Positions 9,169 to 17,809 of a stretch of 64,000 bases of DNA are shown here, one piece after another; position 1 is the stretch's first letter; the number at the start of each line of letters is the position of its first letter. The notes beneath the pieces are model-generated. The model was not told the DNA's origin, ran no database searches, and was given only the letters and a program-made list of their open reading frames with translations. Source of the DNA: Microbacteriaceae bacterium MWH-Ta3 (GTDB lineage Bacteria > Actinomycetota > Actinomycetes > Actinomycetales > Microbacteriaceae); assembly GCA_003053925.1 (NCBI GenBank), contig QBKD01000001.1, forward strand, positions 1,480,825 through 1,544,824. Reading direction: 5' to 3'. The position numbers were made by a program, and so were the translations under genes.

Positions 9169-11846
9169 TGACCGATACCGCTCAGCCTACCCTTCTGCTT
9201 ATTGACGGGCACTCTCTTGCATTCCGCGCGTTTTACGCGCTTCCCGTGGACAGTTTCAAGACCAAAGATGGTCAACATACCAATGCAATTCACGGGTTCA
9301 TTTCCATGTTTCTCAACCTCATGAATGCCGAAAAGCCCACGCACGTCGCCGTCGCGTTCGATATTTCGCGCTATTCATTTCGCACGCGGGAATACCCGGA
9401 GTACAAGGGAACACGAGGCGAGACCCCGCCGGAATTTATTGGTCAGGTTCCACTGCTGCAGGATGCCCTCGCAGCGATGCGCATCACCACTCTGCAAAAA
9501 GAGGATTACGAAGCCGATGACATTCTCGCGACTCTTGCTGCGCGTGGCGAGGCCGAGGGCTACAAGGTTCTCGTTGTCTCTGGCGACCGCGACACCATTC
9601 AATTGGTGAACGAGAATGTCACGCTGCTGTATCCCAGTGCACGTGGTGTTGCCGAGCTCAAGCGATACACACCCGAGGCCGTGATCGAACGGTACGGCAT
9701 CCGACCGGACCAATATCCCATGATTGCCGCACTTGTCGGTGAAACCAGCGACAACCTGCCGGGTGTCGAGAAGGTGGGCGAAAAGACGGCCGTTAAATGG
9801 ATTCAGCAGTACGGTTCGCTGGATGCGGTTCTCGAACATCGCGACGAAATCACGGGTGTTGTGGGCCAGAAACTCCGAGATCAGGTCGATAGAGTCATCC
9901 GCAATCGCCGACTGAACCACCTGTTGCGCGATGTGGAACTTCCCGTCGACATGTCGGAACTCAACGTGAAGCCCGTCGATGCAGACCGTGTCACAGAAAT
10001 CTTCGATCGCCTGCAGTTCCGAAGCCTCAAGTCACGGGTTTTGGGCGGAGCAACTACTTCGTCACCGGCTCACGACGGTGACACCGCCTCGGGCATCCTG
10101 TCCAATGCCCGCCCGCCTCGCGAGCAGCAGGCCGCCCCCGAGCCTCGTCACCTGGCTGACGAAGAGCTGGCCGCGTGGCTGCATGCCAATCGCGATGAGC
10201 GAATCGGTGTGTATGTCGAGGGAACTCACGACGAAATGGTGATCGGTCTTGCCACAAGCGATGTGGCAATCCGTACAGTGCGCACCTCCCACTCACTCGA
10301 CCACACCGCACTCGTTGACTGGATCGCGAGCGACGCATCCAAGGTGGTCTACGACGAAAAGGCGCTGCTGCACTTCCTTAAGCCCACGGGCATGACCCTC
10401 CGCGGCGTTGTGCGCGATATTCGCATCGCCGCCTGGCTGGATAACGCCATCGCAAAGTCCCTGGCCTTGCCAGACATTGCTAGAAACCTGTGTGGGCTCG
10501 ACGTGCCGGTGCCCGATCCCGATCAATTGGTACCGGATACTGACCCGCAAAACACGGCGGTGACCGCCTGGATTCTCACGCAGCTCGACGATGAACTATC
10601 CGATCGCCTGGATGTCGGCCAGCGTGGCGTGGAATCCGAAATCGAGATTCCGCTGGTGCCCGTGCTCGTCGACATGGAGCAGGTCGGCGTCGATATGGAC
10701 GGCGGGGTATTGGATTCCCTCTACGCCGAACTGACCGGTGACAGCGATCGCATGGCACGCGAGGCATATGCCATCATTGGCAAGGAAATTAACCTGTCGT
10801 CGCCGAAGCAATTACAGGAAGTGCTGTTCACTCAGCTGGAAATGCCGACGACGCGGGCGACGAAAACAGGCTATTCCACGGATGCCGCAGCCCTTGCGGA
10901 CCTGCAAGAGTCGCATCCGCACCCGTTCCTCGATTTGCTGCTGACTCACCGCGAGGTGACGAAATTGGCGCAAATTGTCGAGGTTCTGCGCAAGGCCATT
11001 CAGGACGACGGCAGAATTCACACGCGTTTCGATCAAACCGGCACAAGCACGGGTCGACTGTCGTCACTCGAGCCCAATCTGCAGAACATCCCCATTCGCA
11101 GCGAGGTGGGTGCGCGCATTCGCGAGGCGTTCCGTGCCGACGCGAACCACGAGGCGCTCGTCACGGCGGACTATTCACAAATTGAAATGCGCATCATGGC
11201 GCACCTGTCGGGTGACGAGGGCCTCATCGAGGCCTTCAAATCGGGGGAGGACCTGCATCGCTTCGTCGGCGCACAGGTGTTCGGCGTTGCTCCCAGCGAC
11301 GTCACACCCGAAATGCGCAGCAAGGTCAAGGCCATGAGCTATGGACTGGCATACGGACTGTCGGCATTCGGCCTCGCCAAACAGCTACGTATCGAGAACA
11401 AGGAAGCCAAGGCGCTGATGGGCGACTATTTTGCTCGTTTCGGCGCGGTTCGTGATTACCTGCGTGGTGGCGTCGAGCAGGCGCGTAAGGACCTGTTCAC
11501 GACGACGGTCTATGGCCGAAAGCGGCCCTTCGGTGACCTTGCCAGCAGCAATCGCATTCTGCGCGATAACGCGGAACGTGCCGCCTTGAATGCCCCCATT
11601 CAGGGAACCGCGGCCGACATCATGAAGCTCGCAATGATTCGCACCCACGAGGCGCTCCGCGTCTCGGGCCTAGCCTCGCGTTTGCTTCTGCAGGTTCATG
11701 ACGAACTGATCATCGAGGTTGCGCCGGGCGAGACGGACAGGGTCACCGAACTGGTTCGAAACGCCATGGAAAACGCCGCAGAGTTACGCGTGCCGTTGGA
11801 TGTCAACATTGGAATTGGGCGCACTTGGCGCGCCGCGGGACACTAG
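9168..11846 (+). CDS. polA: DNA polymerase I
   Basis: Repair and Okazaki-fragment-processing polymerase of 892 residues. The N-terminal 5'-3' exonuclease (about 1-300) starts LLLIDGHSLAFRAFYALP and contains EADDILATLA and GVEKVGEKTA. The central region (about 310-490) lacks the DxE and other acidic residues of the 3'-5' proofreading site, as in mycobacterial PolA. The polymerase domain has motif A with D668 (DYSQIEMR), motif B (RSKVKAMSYGLAYGLS) and motif C H844-D845-E846 (QVHDE). The GTG start at 9168 lies directly at the predicted transcription start. The DUF885 gene follows eight bases after the stop. Confidence 0.97.
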   Translation: MTDTAQPTLLLIDGHSLAFRAFYALPVDSFKTKDGQHTNAIHGFISMFLNLMNAEKPTHVAVAFDISRYSFRTREYPEYKGTRGETPPEFIGQVPLLQDALAAMRITTLQKEDYEADDILATLAARGEAEGYKVLVVSGDRDTIQLVNENVTLLYPSARGVAELKRYTPEAVIERYGIRPDQYPMIAALVGETSDNLPGVEKVGEKTAVKWIQQYGSLDAVLEHRDEITGVVGQKLRDQVDRVIRNRRLNHLLRDVELPVDMSELNVKPVDADRVTEIFDRLQFRSLKSRVLGGATTSSPAHDGDTASGILSNARPPREQQAAPEPRHLADEELAAWLHANRDERIGVYVEGTHDEMVIGLATSDVAIRTVRTSHSLDHTALVDWIASDASKVVYDEKALLHFLKPTGMTLRGVVRDIRIAAWLDNAIAKSLALPDIARNLCGLDVPVPDPDQLVPDTDPQNTAVTAWILTQLDDELSDRLDVGQRGVESEIEIPLVPVLVDMEQVGVDMDGGVLDSLYAELTGDSDRMAREAYAIIGKEINLSSPKQLQEVLFTQLEMPTTRATKTGYSTDAAALADLQESHPHPFLDLLLTHREVTKLAQIVEVLRKAIQDDGRIHTRFDQTGTSTGRLSSLEPNLQNIPIRSEVGARIREAFRADANHEALVTADYSQIEMRIMAHLSGDEGLIEAFKSGEDLHRFVGAQVFGVAPSDVTPEMRSKVKAMSYGLAYGLSAFGLAKQLRIENKEAKALMGDYFARFGAVRDYLRGGVEQARKDLFTTTVYGRKRPFGDLASSNRILRDNAERAALNAPIQGTAADIMKLAMIRTHEALRVSGLASRLLLQVHDELIIEVAPGETDRVTELVRNAMENAAELRVPLDVNIGIGRTWRAAGH

Positions 11847-11854
11847 GAGGACCC

Positions 11855-13531
11855 ATGACGGACGCACGAATTCCCAGCGAGCTGGATGCCATCGCCGAAC
11901 GGTGGGTCGACACGTTGTGCGAACTGGACCCCGACTATCGGGTGTACCTGGGTCGCACCGACGGCCTGGACAATTACGGCGACCTGTCCCCGGCAGGCCA
12001 CGAGGCCAAGGCCGAGGCACTTGCCCGAACTGTGCGTGACGTCCGCGCCGCAACCGCCCGTGATGATGTGGACCGCGTGACGCAGGCCGACCTCGTACGA
12101 GACCTCGAGCTTCAACTCGAAATCCACGAGTCGGGCTGGTACCGACGCGACCTCAACGTCATTGCATCACCCGCACAGGGCATTCGCGACATCTTGGACC
12201 TGCTGCCCATGTCGACGGTGTCGGATTGGGAAACCGTTGCGAGGCGATTCGCGAACGTACCTGCCGCTCTGGCCGGCTACACCGCAACGCTGCGGTCGGG
12301 CATCGCCACGGCCGACACGCCCGCGCGCCGTCAAATTGCCGAAGCAATCGTGCAGTCACGCCGTAACGCGGGACCCGAGGGGTTCTTTGACTCGTTGTCG
12401 GCGACGGCTGAACCCGCCGAGGGAACCATGCCCGATGCGCTGCGCGCGGATTTGATTCGAGGCGCCACCGCGGCACGCGAGGCCTACCTGGAATTTGCCA
12501 CCTTCCTGGAAACCGAACTTGCGCCGGCCAGCCACGACATCGATGCCGTAGGTCGCGACGTTTATGCACTGCATTCCCGCTACTTTGTGGGCGCCACCGT
12601 TGACCTTGACGAGACGTACGAGTGGGGCCTGGATGAACTGCGGCGCATGGTCGAGGAACAAGAGTCCATCGCCCGCGAGATCGTTCCCGGCGGGGGAGTC
12701 GCCGCCGCCGTCGCGGCGCTGGATGCCGACCCCGCACGAAAGATTCACGGAACCGAGGCGCTGCGCGCATGGATGCAGAACCTCACGGACGTTGCCGTGC
12801 GCGAACTGGGCGAAACCCACTTCGATATCACCCCCGATATGCGCAAGATTGAATGCATGATCGCGCCCACACAGGATGGCGGAATCTATTACACATCGCC
12901 CAGCGATGACTTCAGTCGTCCTGGTCGGATGTGGTGGAGCGTTCCCGAGGGTGTCACCGAATTCGACACCTGGCGCGAAGCGACCACGGTGTATCACGAG
13001 GGCGTTCCCGGCCACCACCTGCAGATTGCCCAAGCGGTTGCGAACTCGGCCGAACTCAATACCTGGCGTCGCCAGTTGGCGGGCTCCAGCGGGCATGCCG
13101 AGGGTTGGGCACTCTACGCTGAACGGCTGATGGAAGAACTGGGCTACCTCGAGGATGCGGGCGATCGCTTTGGAATGCTCGATGCACAGCGCATGCGCGC
13201 CGCACGTGTGGTTCTGGATATTGGCGTGCACCTCGGTAAGCCTCGACCCGATGGGCAGGGCATCTGGGACGCCGCATTTGCCTTTGATTTCATGCGCGAC
13301 AACGTGTTAATGGAAGACGAATTCGTGCGCTTCGAGGTGAACCGTTACCTCGGCTGGCCGGGTCAAGCGCCGTCATACAAGATCGGCCAGCGCATGTGGG
13401 AAAACCTTCGCGCCGAAAGCGCCGCACAGGCTGGTGTCGACTTCGACGTCAAGGCCTGGCACAAGCGTGCGTTGAATATCGGAGGCGTCGGGCTCGACAC
13501 GTTGCGACAGGCAATTCAGAACAAGTGGTGA
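11855..13531 (+). CDS. DUF885 family putative metallopeptidase
   Basis: A 558-residue cytosolic protein of the DUF885 family, which resembles zinc-dependent carboxypeptidases; the physiological substrate is unknown. The key motif is H381-E382 followed by PGHHLQ (H387, H388), the family's presumed metal site. GHAEGWALYAERLMEELGY and the later RAARVVLDIGVHLG are also typical. No signal peptide is seen. The ATG at 11855 is chosen because AGGAGG lies directly upstream, overlapping the polA stop region; a longer reading to 11825 would run into polA. It is probably co-transcribed with polA. Confidence 0.88.
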   Translation: MTDARIPSELDAIAERWVDTLCELDPDYRVYLGRTDGLDNYGDLSPAGHEAKAEALARTVRDVRAATARDDVDRVTQADLVRDLELQLEIHESGWYRRDLNVIASPAQGIRDILDLLPMSTVSDWETVARRFANVPAALAGYTATLRSGIATADTPARRQIAEAIVQSRRNAGPEGFFDSLSATAEPAEGTMPDALRADLIRGATAAREAYLEFATFLETELAPASHDIDAVGRDVYALHSRYFVGATVDLDETYEWGLDELRRMVEEQESIAREIVPGGGVAAAVAALDADPARKIHGTEALRAWMQNLTDVAVRELGETHFDITPDMRKIECMIAPTQDGGIYYTSPSDDFSRPGRMWWSVPEGVTEFDTWREATTVYHEGVPGHHLQIAQAVANSAELNTWRRQLAGSSGHAEGWALYAERLMEELGYLEDAGDRFGMLDAQRMRAARVVLDIGVHLGKPRPDGQGIWDAAFAFDFMRDNVLMEDEFVRFEVNRYLGWPGQAPSYKIGQRMWENLRAESAAQAGVDFDVKAWHKRALNIGGVGLDTLRQAIQNKW

Positions 13532-13536
13532 GCCGT

Positions 13537-13566
13537 TTGCTAACCGCGTAACTCTGCCGTTACACT
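13537..13566 (+). promoter_or_regulatory. rpsA promoter (-35 TTGCTA, -10 TACACT)
   Basis: TTGCTA (13537-13542) and TACACT (13561-13566) are separated by 18 bases, a plausible housekeeping sigma promoter. The transcript would begin near 13573, leaving an untranslated leader of roughly 87 bases. An inverted repeat (13568-13591) covers the predicted start site. Confidence 0.6.
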
Positions 13567-13572
13567 GGAGTG

Positions 13573-13659
13573 TTGCCATCCGGCATCACTCTATGTCCGC
13601 TTGCCCGCGCGACACCTGTTGAACGGGCACTTATTTTGCCCCTACGGAGCATTTTCCAC
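13573..13659 (+). promoter_or_regulatory. Structured 5' leader of rpsA
   Basis: The leader contains a central segment CGGGCA (13624-13629) that can pair with upstream TGCCCG (13602-13607). Alternatively GGGCA (13625-13629) can pair with downstream TGCCC (13637-13641) across an A/T-rich loop. The two hairpins are mutually exclusive, and the second lies just before the weak CGGAG ribosome binding site. Ribosomal protein S1 autoregulates in some bacteria; a switch here is an inference. Confidence 0.4.
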
Positions 13660-15105
13660 ATGACGAAATCCACGACCAAGCAGGTCGCTATCAACGACAT
13701 CGGATCAGCAGAGGACTTCCTCGCCGCTGTCGAAAAGACGCTGAAGTTCTTCAACGACGGAGACCTCATTGAAGGTACCGTTGTCAAGGTCGACCGTGAC
13801 GAGGTTCTCCTCGACGTCGGCTACAAGACGGAGGGTGTTATCCCCATCCGCGAACTTTCCATCAAGCACGATGTGAACCCCGACGAGGTTGTCGCTGTCG
13901 GCGACGCCGTCGAGGCACTTGTTCTCCAGAAGGAAGACAAAGAAGGCCGTCTCATCCTCTCGAAGAAGCGCGCACAGTACGAGCGCGCATGGGGCGATGT
14001 AGAAAAGATCAAGGAAGCCGATGGCGTTGTGACGGGTACGGTCATCGAGGTCGTCAAGGGTGGACTTATCGTTGACATCGGCCTGCGCGGCTTCCTCCCC
14101 GCATCGCTCATCGAGCTGCGCCGTGTCCGCGACCTCACCCCTTACCTGGGCCAGGAAATCGAAGCCAAGATTCTCGAACTCGACAAGAACCGCAACAACG
14201 TTGTTCTGTCGCGTCGTGCACTGCTCGAGCAGACTCAGTCGGAAAGCCGCAGCCAGATCCTCGGCAACATCCAGAAGGGTCAGATCCGCAAGGGTGTTAT
14301 CTCGTCGATCGTCAACTTCGGTGCATTCGTGGACCTGGGCGGCGTAGACGGTCTGATTCACGTCTCGGAGCTCTCGTGGAAGCACATCGAGCACGCCAGC
14401 GAGGTTGTCGAAATCGGTCAGGAAGTTACCGTCGAGGTTCTCGAGGTCGAGAACGACCGCGAGCGTATCTCGCTGTCGCTCAAGGCCACGCAGGAAGACC
14501 CCTGGCAGGTATTTGCCCGCGAGCACGCCATTGGCGAAATTGCACCGGGTAAGGTCACCAAGCTCGTTCAGTTCGGTGCATTCGTTCGTGTTGCCGATGG
14601 CATCGAGGGCCTCGTGCACATCTCGGAGCTGTCGACTCGTCACATCGAGCTCGCCGAGCAGGCTGTTTCGGTGGGCGACGACGTGTTCGTCAAGATCATC
14701 GACATCGACCTCGAGCGTCGACGTATCTCGCTGTCGCTGAAGCAGGCGAACGAGGGCGTTGACCCCGAAGGCACCGAGTTCGACCCCGCGCTGTACGGCA
14801 TGCCCACCGATTACGATGAGCAGGGCCAGTACCGTTACCCCGAAGGCTTCGACCCCGCCACTGGCGAGTGGAAGGACGGCTTCGAGGAACAGCGCACCAA
14901 GTGGGAGCACGACTACGCAGCCGCTCAGGCTCGTTGGGAAGCCCACAAGGTTCAGGTCGCTCGTATGAACGCCGAAGCCGAAGCAGCACCCGCAATCGTC
15001 GCAGACGACACCGCAGCACCTTCGGCAGCAGCCGAAGAGCGCGCGGGAACGTTGGCCGATGACGAGCAGCTTGCCGCATTGCGCGCAAAGCTCGCCGGCG
15101 AGTAA
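13660..15105 (+). CDS. rpsA: 30S ribosomal protein S1
   Basis: RNA-binding ribosomal protein that helps load mRNA. The 481-residue protein has four S1 (OB-fold) domains at about 35-105, 120-190, 205-275 and 290-360, recognisable from repeats such as GVISSIVNFGAFVDLGG followed by DGLIHVSELSW and RISLSLK. A low-complexity acidic and alanine-rich tail follows, ending AALRAKLAGE. Four S1 domains is the actinobacterial form. ATG 13660 is chosen because the protein then begins with the normal TKSTTKQVAINDIGS; an in-frame upstream start at 13570 lies before the predicted transcription start. Confidence 0.95.
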   Translation: MTKSTTKQVAINDIGSAEDFLAAVEKTLKFFNDGDLIEGTVVKVDRDEVLLDVGYKTEGVIPIRELSIKHDVNPDEVVAVGDAVEALVLQKEDKEGRLILSKKRAQYERAWGDVEKIKEADGVVTGTVIEVVKGGLIVDIGLRGFLPASLIELRRVRDLTPYLGQEIEAKILELDKNRNNVVLSRRALLEQTQSESRSQILGNIQKGQIRKGVISSIVNFGAFVDLGGVDGLIHVSELSWKHIEHASEVVEIGQEVTVEVLEVENDRERISLSLKATQEDPWQVFAREHAIGEIAPGKVTKLVQFGAFVRVADGIEGLVHISELSTRHIELAEQAVSVGDDVFVKIIDIDLERRRISLSLKQANEGVDPEGTEFDPALYGMPTDYDEQGQYRYPEGFDPATGEWKDGFEEQRTKWEHDYAAAQARWEAHKVQVARMNAEAEAAPAIVADDTAAPSAAAEERAGTLADDEQLAALRAKLAGE

Positions 15106-15116
15106 TTACTGCACAG

Positions 15117-15149
15117 GAAAGGGGCGGTCCGAAAGGGCCGCCCCTTTTC
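15117..15149 (+). terminator. Rho-independent terminator after rpsA
   Basis: Stem GAAAGGGGCGGTCC with GGGCCGCCCCTTTTC, including one T:G wobble, closed by a GAAA tetraloop (15131-15134) and running into TTTTC. It lies just after the rpsA stop and before the coaE promoter. Confidence 0.85.
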
Positions 15150-15152
15150 GTA

Positions 15153-15165
15153 TACCCTGAACTCG
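15153..15165 (+). promoter_or_regulatory. Leaderless-type -10 element of coaE
   Basis: TACCCT (15153-15158), six bases, then GTG 15165. No Shine-Dalgarno is present. The rpsA terminator lies immediately upstream, so an independent promoter is required here. Confidence 0.68.
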
Positions 15166-15767
15166 TGCCACTGTATGCGTTGACCGGCGGAATCGCCGCG
15201 GGTAAATCGACCGTTGCCGCCCGCTTATCAGAGCTGGGCGCTCACGTGATTTCCGCCGACGAACTCGTTCGGTTTGTTCAACGCCCCGGATCCGACACCT
15301 TGGCGGCCATCGAACGTCGGTTCGGATTCGGAGTCATTACCGAGGACGGCGAACTCGACCGTGCCGCGTTGGGACGACTGGTCTTTGACGATGGTCATGC
15401 TCGACGTGACCTCGAGGCCATTGTTCATCCCGCGATCGGCATCGAGTTTCACTCCCGTGTAGCCGCGATTCGTGAGACTGATCCCGATGCCGTGATCATC
15501 TACGACATCCCGCTTCTGGTAGAGACCAACCGCATGCACGAATTCGACGGCTCGATTGTGCTGGTGTGTCCGCCCGAGATCCGTCATGCGCGCCTGATGA
15601 CACATCGCGGTCTCTCCAGCGATGACGCGTGGGCTCGAATCACCGCACAAGCAACCGAGGATCAGCGAATCGCCGTCGCCGACTGGACCGTCGACACCTC
15701 GGGGACACTCGAGCAAACACTCGAACGCACCGACCGTCTGTGGGATGCACTTCGCAATCGGGGATAA
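15165..15767 (+). CDS. coaE: Dephospho-CoA kinase
   Basis: Last enzyme of coenzyme A synthesis, phosphorylating the 3'-hydroxyl of dephospho-CoA. The 200-residue protein begins with the P-loop GGIAAGKST (8-16), followed by the ISADEL motif that positions the nucleotide and a central IIYDIPLLVET segment characteristic of the family. The C-terminal UPF0157 extension found in mycobacterial CoaE is absent, so this is the short form. It lies between the rpsA terminator and uvrB, with uvrB only 22 bases downstream but carrying its own -10 element. Confidence 0.94.
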   Translation: MPLYALTGGIAAGKSTVAARLSELGAHVISADELVRFVQRPGSDTLAAIERRFGFGVITEDGELDRAALGRLVFDDGHARRDLEAIVHPAIGIEFHSRVAAIRETDPDAVIIYDIPLLVETNRMHEFDGSIVLVCPPEIRHARLMTHRGLSSDDAWARITAQATEDQRIAVADWTVDTSGTLEQTLERTDRLWDALRNRG

Positions 15768-15777
15768 CCACCTCGGA

Positions 15778-15790
15778 TAGTCTGGAGTAA
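15778..15790 (+). promoter_or_regulatory. Leaderless-type -10 element of uvrB
   Basis: TAGTCT (15778-15783), six bases (GGAGTA), then ATG 15790. The GGAG is too close to the start to act as a normal Shine-Dalgarno. No LexA palindrome is seen near it. Confidence 0.7.
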
Positions 15791-17799
15791 TGGAACCGAC
15801 TCGCGCCGTTAAGCCCTTCCGGGTCGTGAGTGAGTACACGCCAAGCGGCGACCAGCCCACTGCAATCGCCGAGTTGGCTGCACGCATCAACGCGGGCGAG
15901 ACCGATATCGTCCTGCTGGGTGCGACGGGTACGGGTAAGTCGGCAACGACGGCGTGGCTGATCGAGGCCATTCAGCGCCCGGCACTTGTTCTGGCGCACA
16001 ATAAAACCCTCGCCGCCCAGTTGGCCAACGAGTTCCGTGAATTGATGCCGGATAACGCCGTCGAATATTTCGTGTCGTATTACGACTACTACCAGCCCGA
16101 GGCCTACGTTCCCCAGACCGACACATTCATCGAAAAGGACACCTCGATTAACTCCGAGGTCGAACGCCTGCGACACTCGACGACAAATTCGCTGTTGTCG
16201 CGTCGCGACGTCATCGTGGTGTCGACGGTGTCGTGTATCTACGGCCTGGGTTCCTCCGAGGAATACCTCGAGGCCATGGTGCCGCTGCAGATCGGCCAAC
16301 GAATTTCCCGGTCCGAGATCGTCAAGAGATTCGTCGCCATGCAGTACGAGCGCAACGACATCGATTTTTCTCGTGGCAAGTTCCGCGTGCGCGGCGACAC
16401 CATCGAAATAATTCCCATGTACGAGGAACTCGCAATTCGCATCGAGATGTTCGGCGATGAAATCGAGGCCCTCTACCAGCTGCACCCGCTGACGGGTGAA
16501 GTAATTCAGCAAATGGATTCGGTGGCGGTTTTCCCCGCAACCCACTACGCCGCGGGTCGCGAAACGATGGACCGCGCCATTGCGCAAATCAAAGATGAGT
16601 TATCGATTCGACTCGAGGAATTGGAGTCTCAGAACAAACTTCTCGAGGCTCAGCGCCTGCGTATGCGCACCACCTACGATCTGGAGATGATGGAACAGCT
16701 GGGATTCTGCAACGGCATCGAAAACTACTCGCGGCACGTCGATGGCCGCCAACCCGGTGAGGCCCCCAATACACTGTTGGACTATTTCCCCGATGACTTC
16801 GTCGTGATCATCGACGAATCTCACGTCACCGTTCCGCAAATTGGCGCAATGTACGAGGGCGACGCGTCGCGTAAGCGCACGCTTGTTGACTTCGGTTTCC
16901 GACTGCCAAGCGCGATGGACAACCGTCCCCTGAAGTGGCCCGAGTTCCTCAATCGGGTGGGCCAGAAGGTCTACCTGTCCGCGACACCAGGCAAATACGA
17001 GATGAGCGTTGCCGACGGTGTCGTCGAGCAAATTATTCGCCCAACCGGCCTGATCGACCCAAAGATCGAGGTCAAGCCCACGAAGGGTCAGATCGACGAC
17101 CTTCTCGACAACATTCGCGTTCGTGTCGAACGTGACGAGCGAATTCTCGTCACGACGCTCACCAAGCGTATGGCCGAAGACCTCACCGAATTCCTGCGCA
17201 ACGCGGGCGTCAAGGTGGAATACCTGCACTCGGACGTCGATACCCTGCGGCGAATCGAGTTGCTGACGGAACTTCGCGCTGGTCGATTCGATGTCCTCGT
17301 CGGTATAAACCTGCTGCGAGAGGGCTTAGACCTGCCCGAAGTGTCGCTTGTGGCAATTCTCGATGCCGACAAGGAAGGCTTCCTGCGCAGTCAAACGTCA
17401 CTCATTCAGACGATTGGTCGTGCGGCACGAAACGTCTCGGGTGAAGTGCACATGTATGCCGATCGGATCACCGATTCAATGCGCCTTGCTATTGAAGAAA
17501 CCGACCGCCGTCGCGCCCGACAGGTGGCATACAACGAGCTTCACGGCATTGACCCCACGCCACTGCGCAAGCGCATTGCCGACATCACGGAAACTCTCGC
17601 GCGCGAGGCCTACGACACGGAAACCATGATTGATGGCCAGGCACCCGACGACGATATCGAAACCGTCATTGCGAAACTGACGGAACAGATGATGGTGGCC
17701 GCCCAGGAACTGAAATTCGAGCTTGCGGCGCGCCTGCGCGACGAGTTGCACGATTTGAAGCGGTCATTACGGGAGTCGAAGGCGCACGGTAAACCGTAG
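15790..17799 (+). CDS. uvrB: UvrABC excinuclease subunit B
   Basis: DNA-damage-verifying helicase-like subunit of nucleotide excision repair, 669 residues. Walker A lies at 44-51 (GATGTGKS). The beta-hairpin region [12 protein letters not shown] that threads between DNA strands is intact, the Walker B region reads [11 protein letters not shown], and helicase motif VI reads QTIGRAARN. The C-terminal UVR motif (about 630-655, [19 protein letters not shown]) is the contact for UvrC. It is followed nine bases later by uvrA. Confidence 0.97.
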   Translation: MEPTRAVKPFRVVSEYTPSGDQPTAIAELAARINAGETDIVLLGATGTGKSATTAWLIEAIQRPALVLAHNKTLAAQLANEFRELMPDNAVEYFVSYYDYYQPEAYVPQTDTFIEKDTSINSEVERLRHSTTNSLLSRRDVIVVSTVSCIYGLGSSEEYLEAMVPLQIGQRISRSEIVKRFVAMQYERNDIDFSRGKFRVRGDTIEIIPMYEELAIRIEMFGDEIEALYQLHPLTGEVIQQMDSVAVFPATHYAAGRETMDRAIAQIKDELSIRLEELESQNKLLEAQRLRMRTTYDLEMMEQLGFCNGIENYSRHVDGRQPGEAPNTLLDYFPDDFVVIIDESHVTVPQIGAMYEGDASRKRTLVDFGFRLPSAMDNRPLKWPEFLNRVGQKVYLSATPGKYEMSVADGVVEQIIRPTGLIDPKIEVKPTKGQIDDLLDNIRVRVERDERILVTTLTKRMAEDLTEFLRNAGVKVEYLHSDVDTLRRIELLTELRAGRFDVLVGINLLREGLDLPEVSLVAILDADKEGFLRSQTSLIQTIGRAARNVSGEVHMYADRITDSMRLAIEETDRRRARQVAYNELHGIDPTPLRKRIADITETLAREAYDTETMIDGQAPDDDIETVIAKLTEQMMVAAQELKFELAARLRDELHDLKRSLRESKAHGKP

Positions 17800-17809
17800 A
17801 CTCGACGGG
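17797..17809 (+). promoter_or_regulatory. Leaderless-type -10 element of uvrA, overlapping the uvrB stop
   Basis: TAGACT (17797-17802) shares its first three bases with the uvrB stop codon. Six bases then lead to GTG 17809. uvrA-uvrC may therefore have its own promoter as well as read-through from uvrB. Confidence 0.62.

Noticed and set aside
13705..14946. A 413-codon open frame antisense to rpsA
   Set aside because: A shadow of the strongly biased codons of rpsA; the translation is repetitive in Asp, Leu and Val and matches no family known to me.
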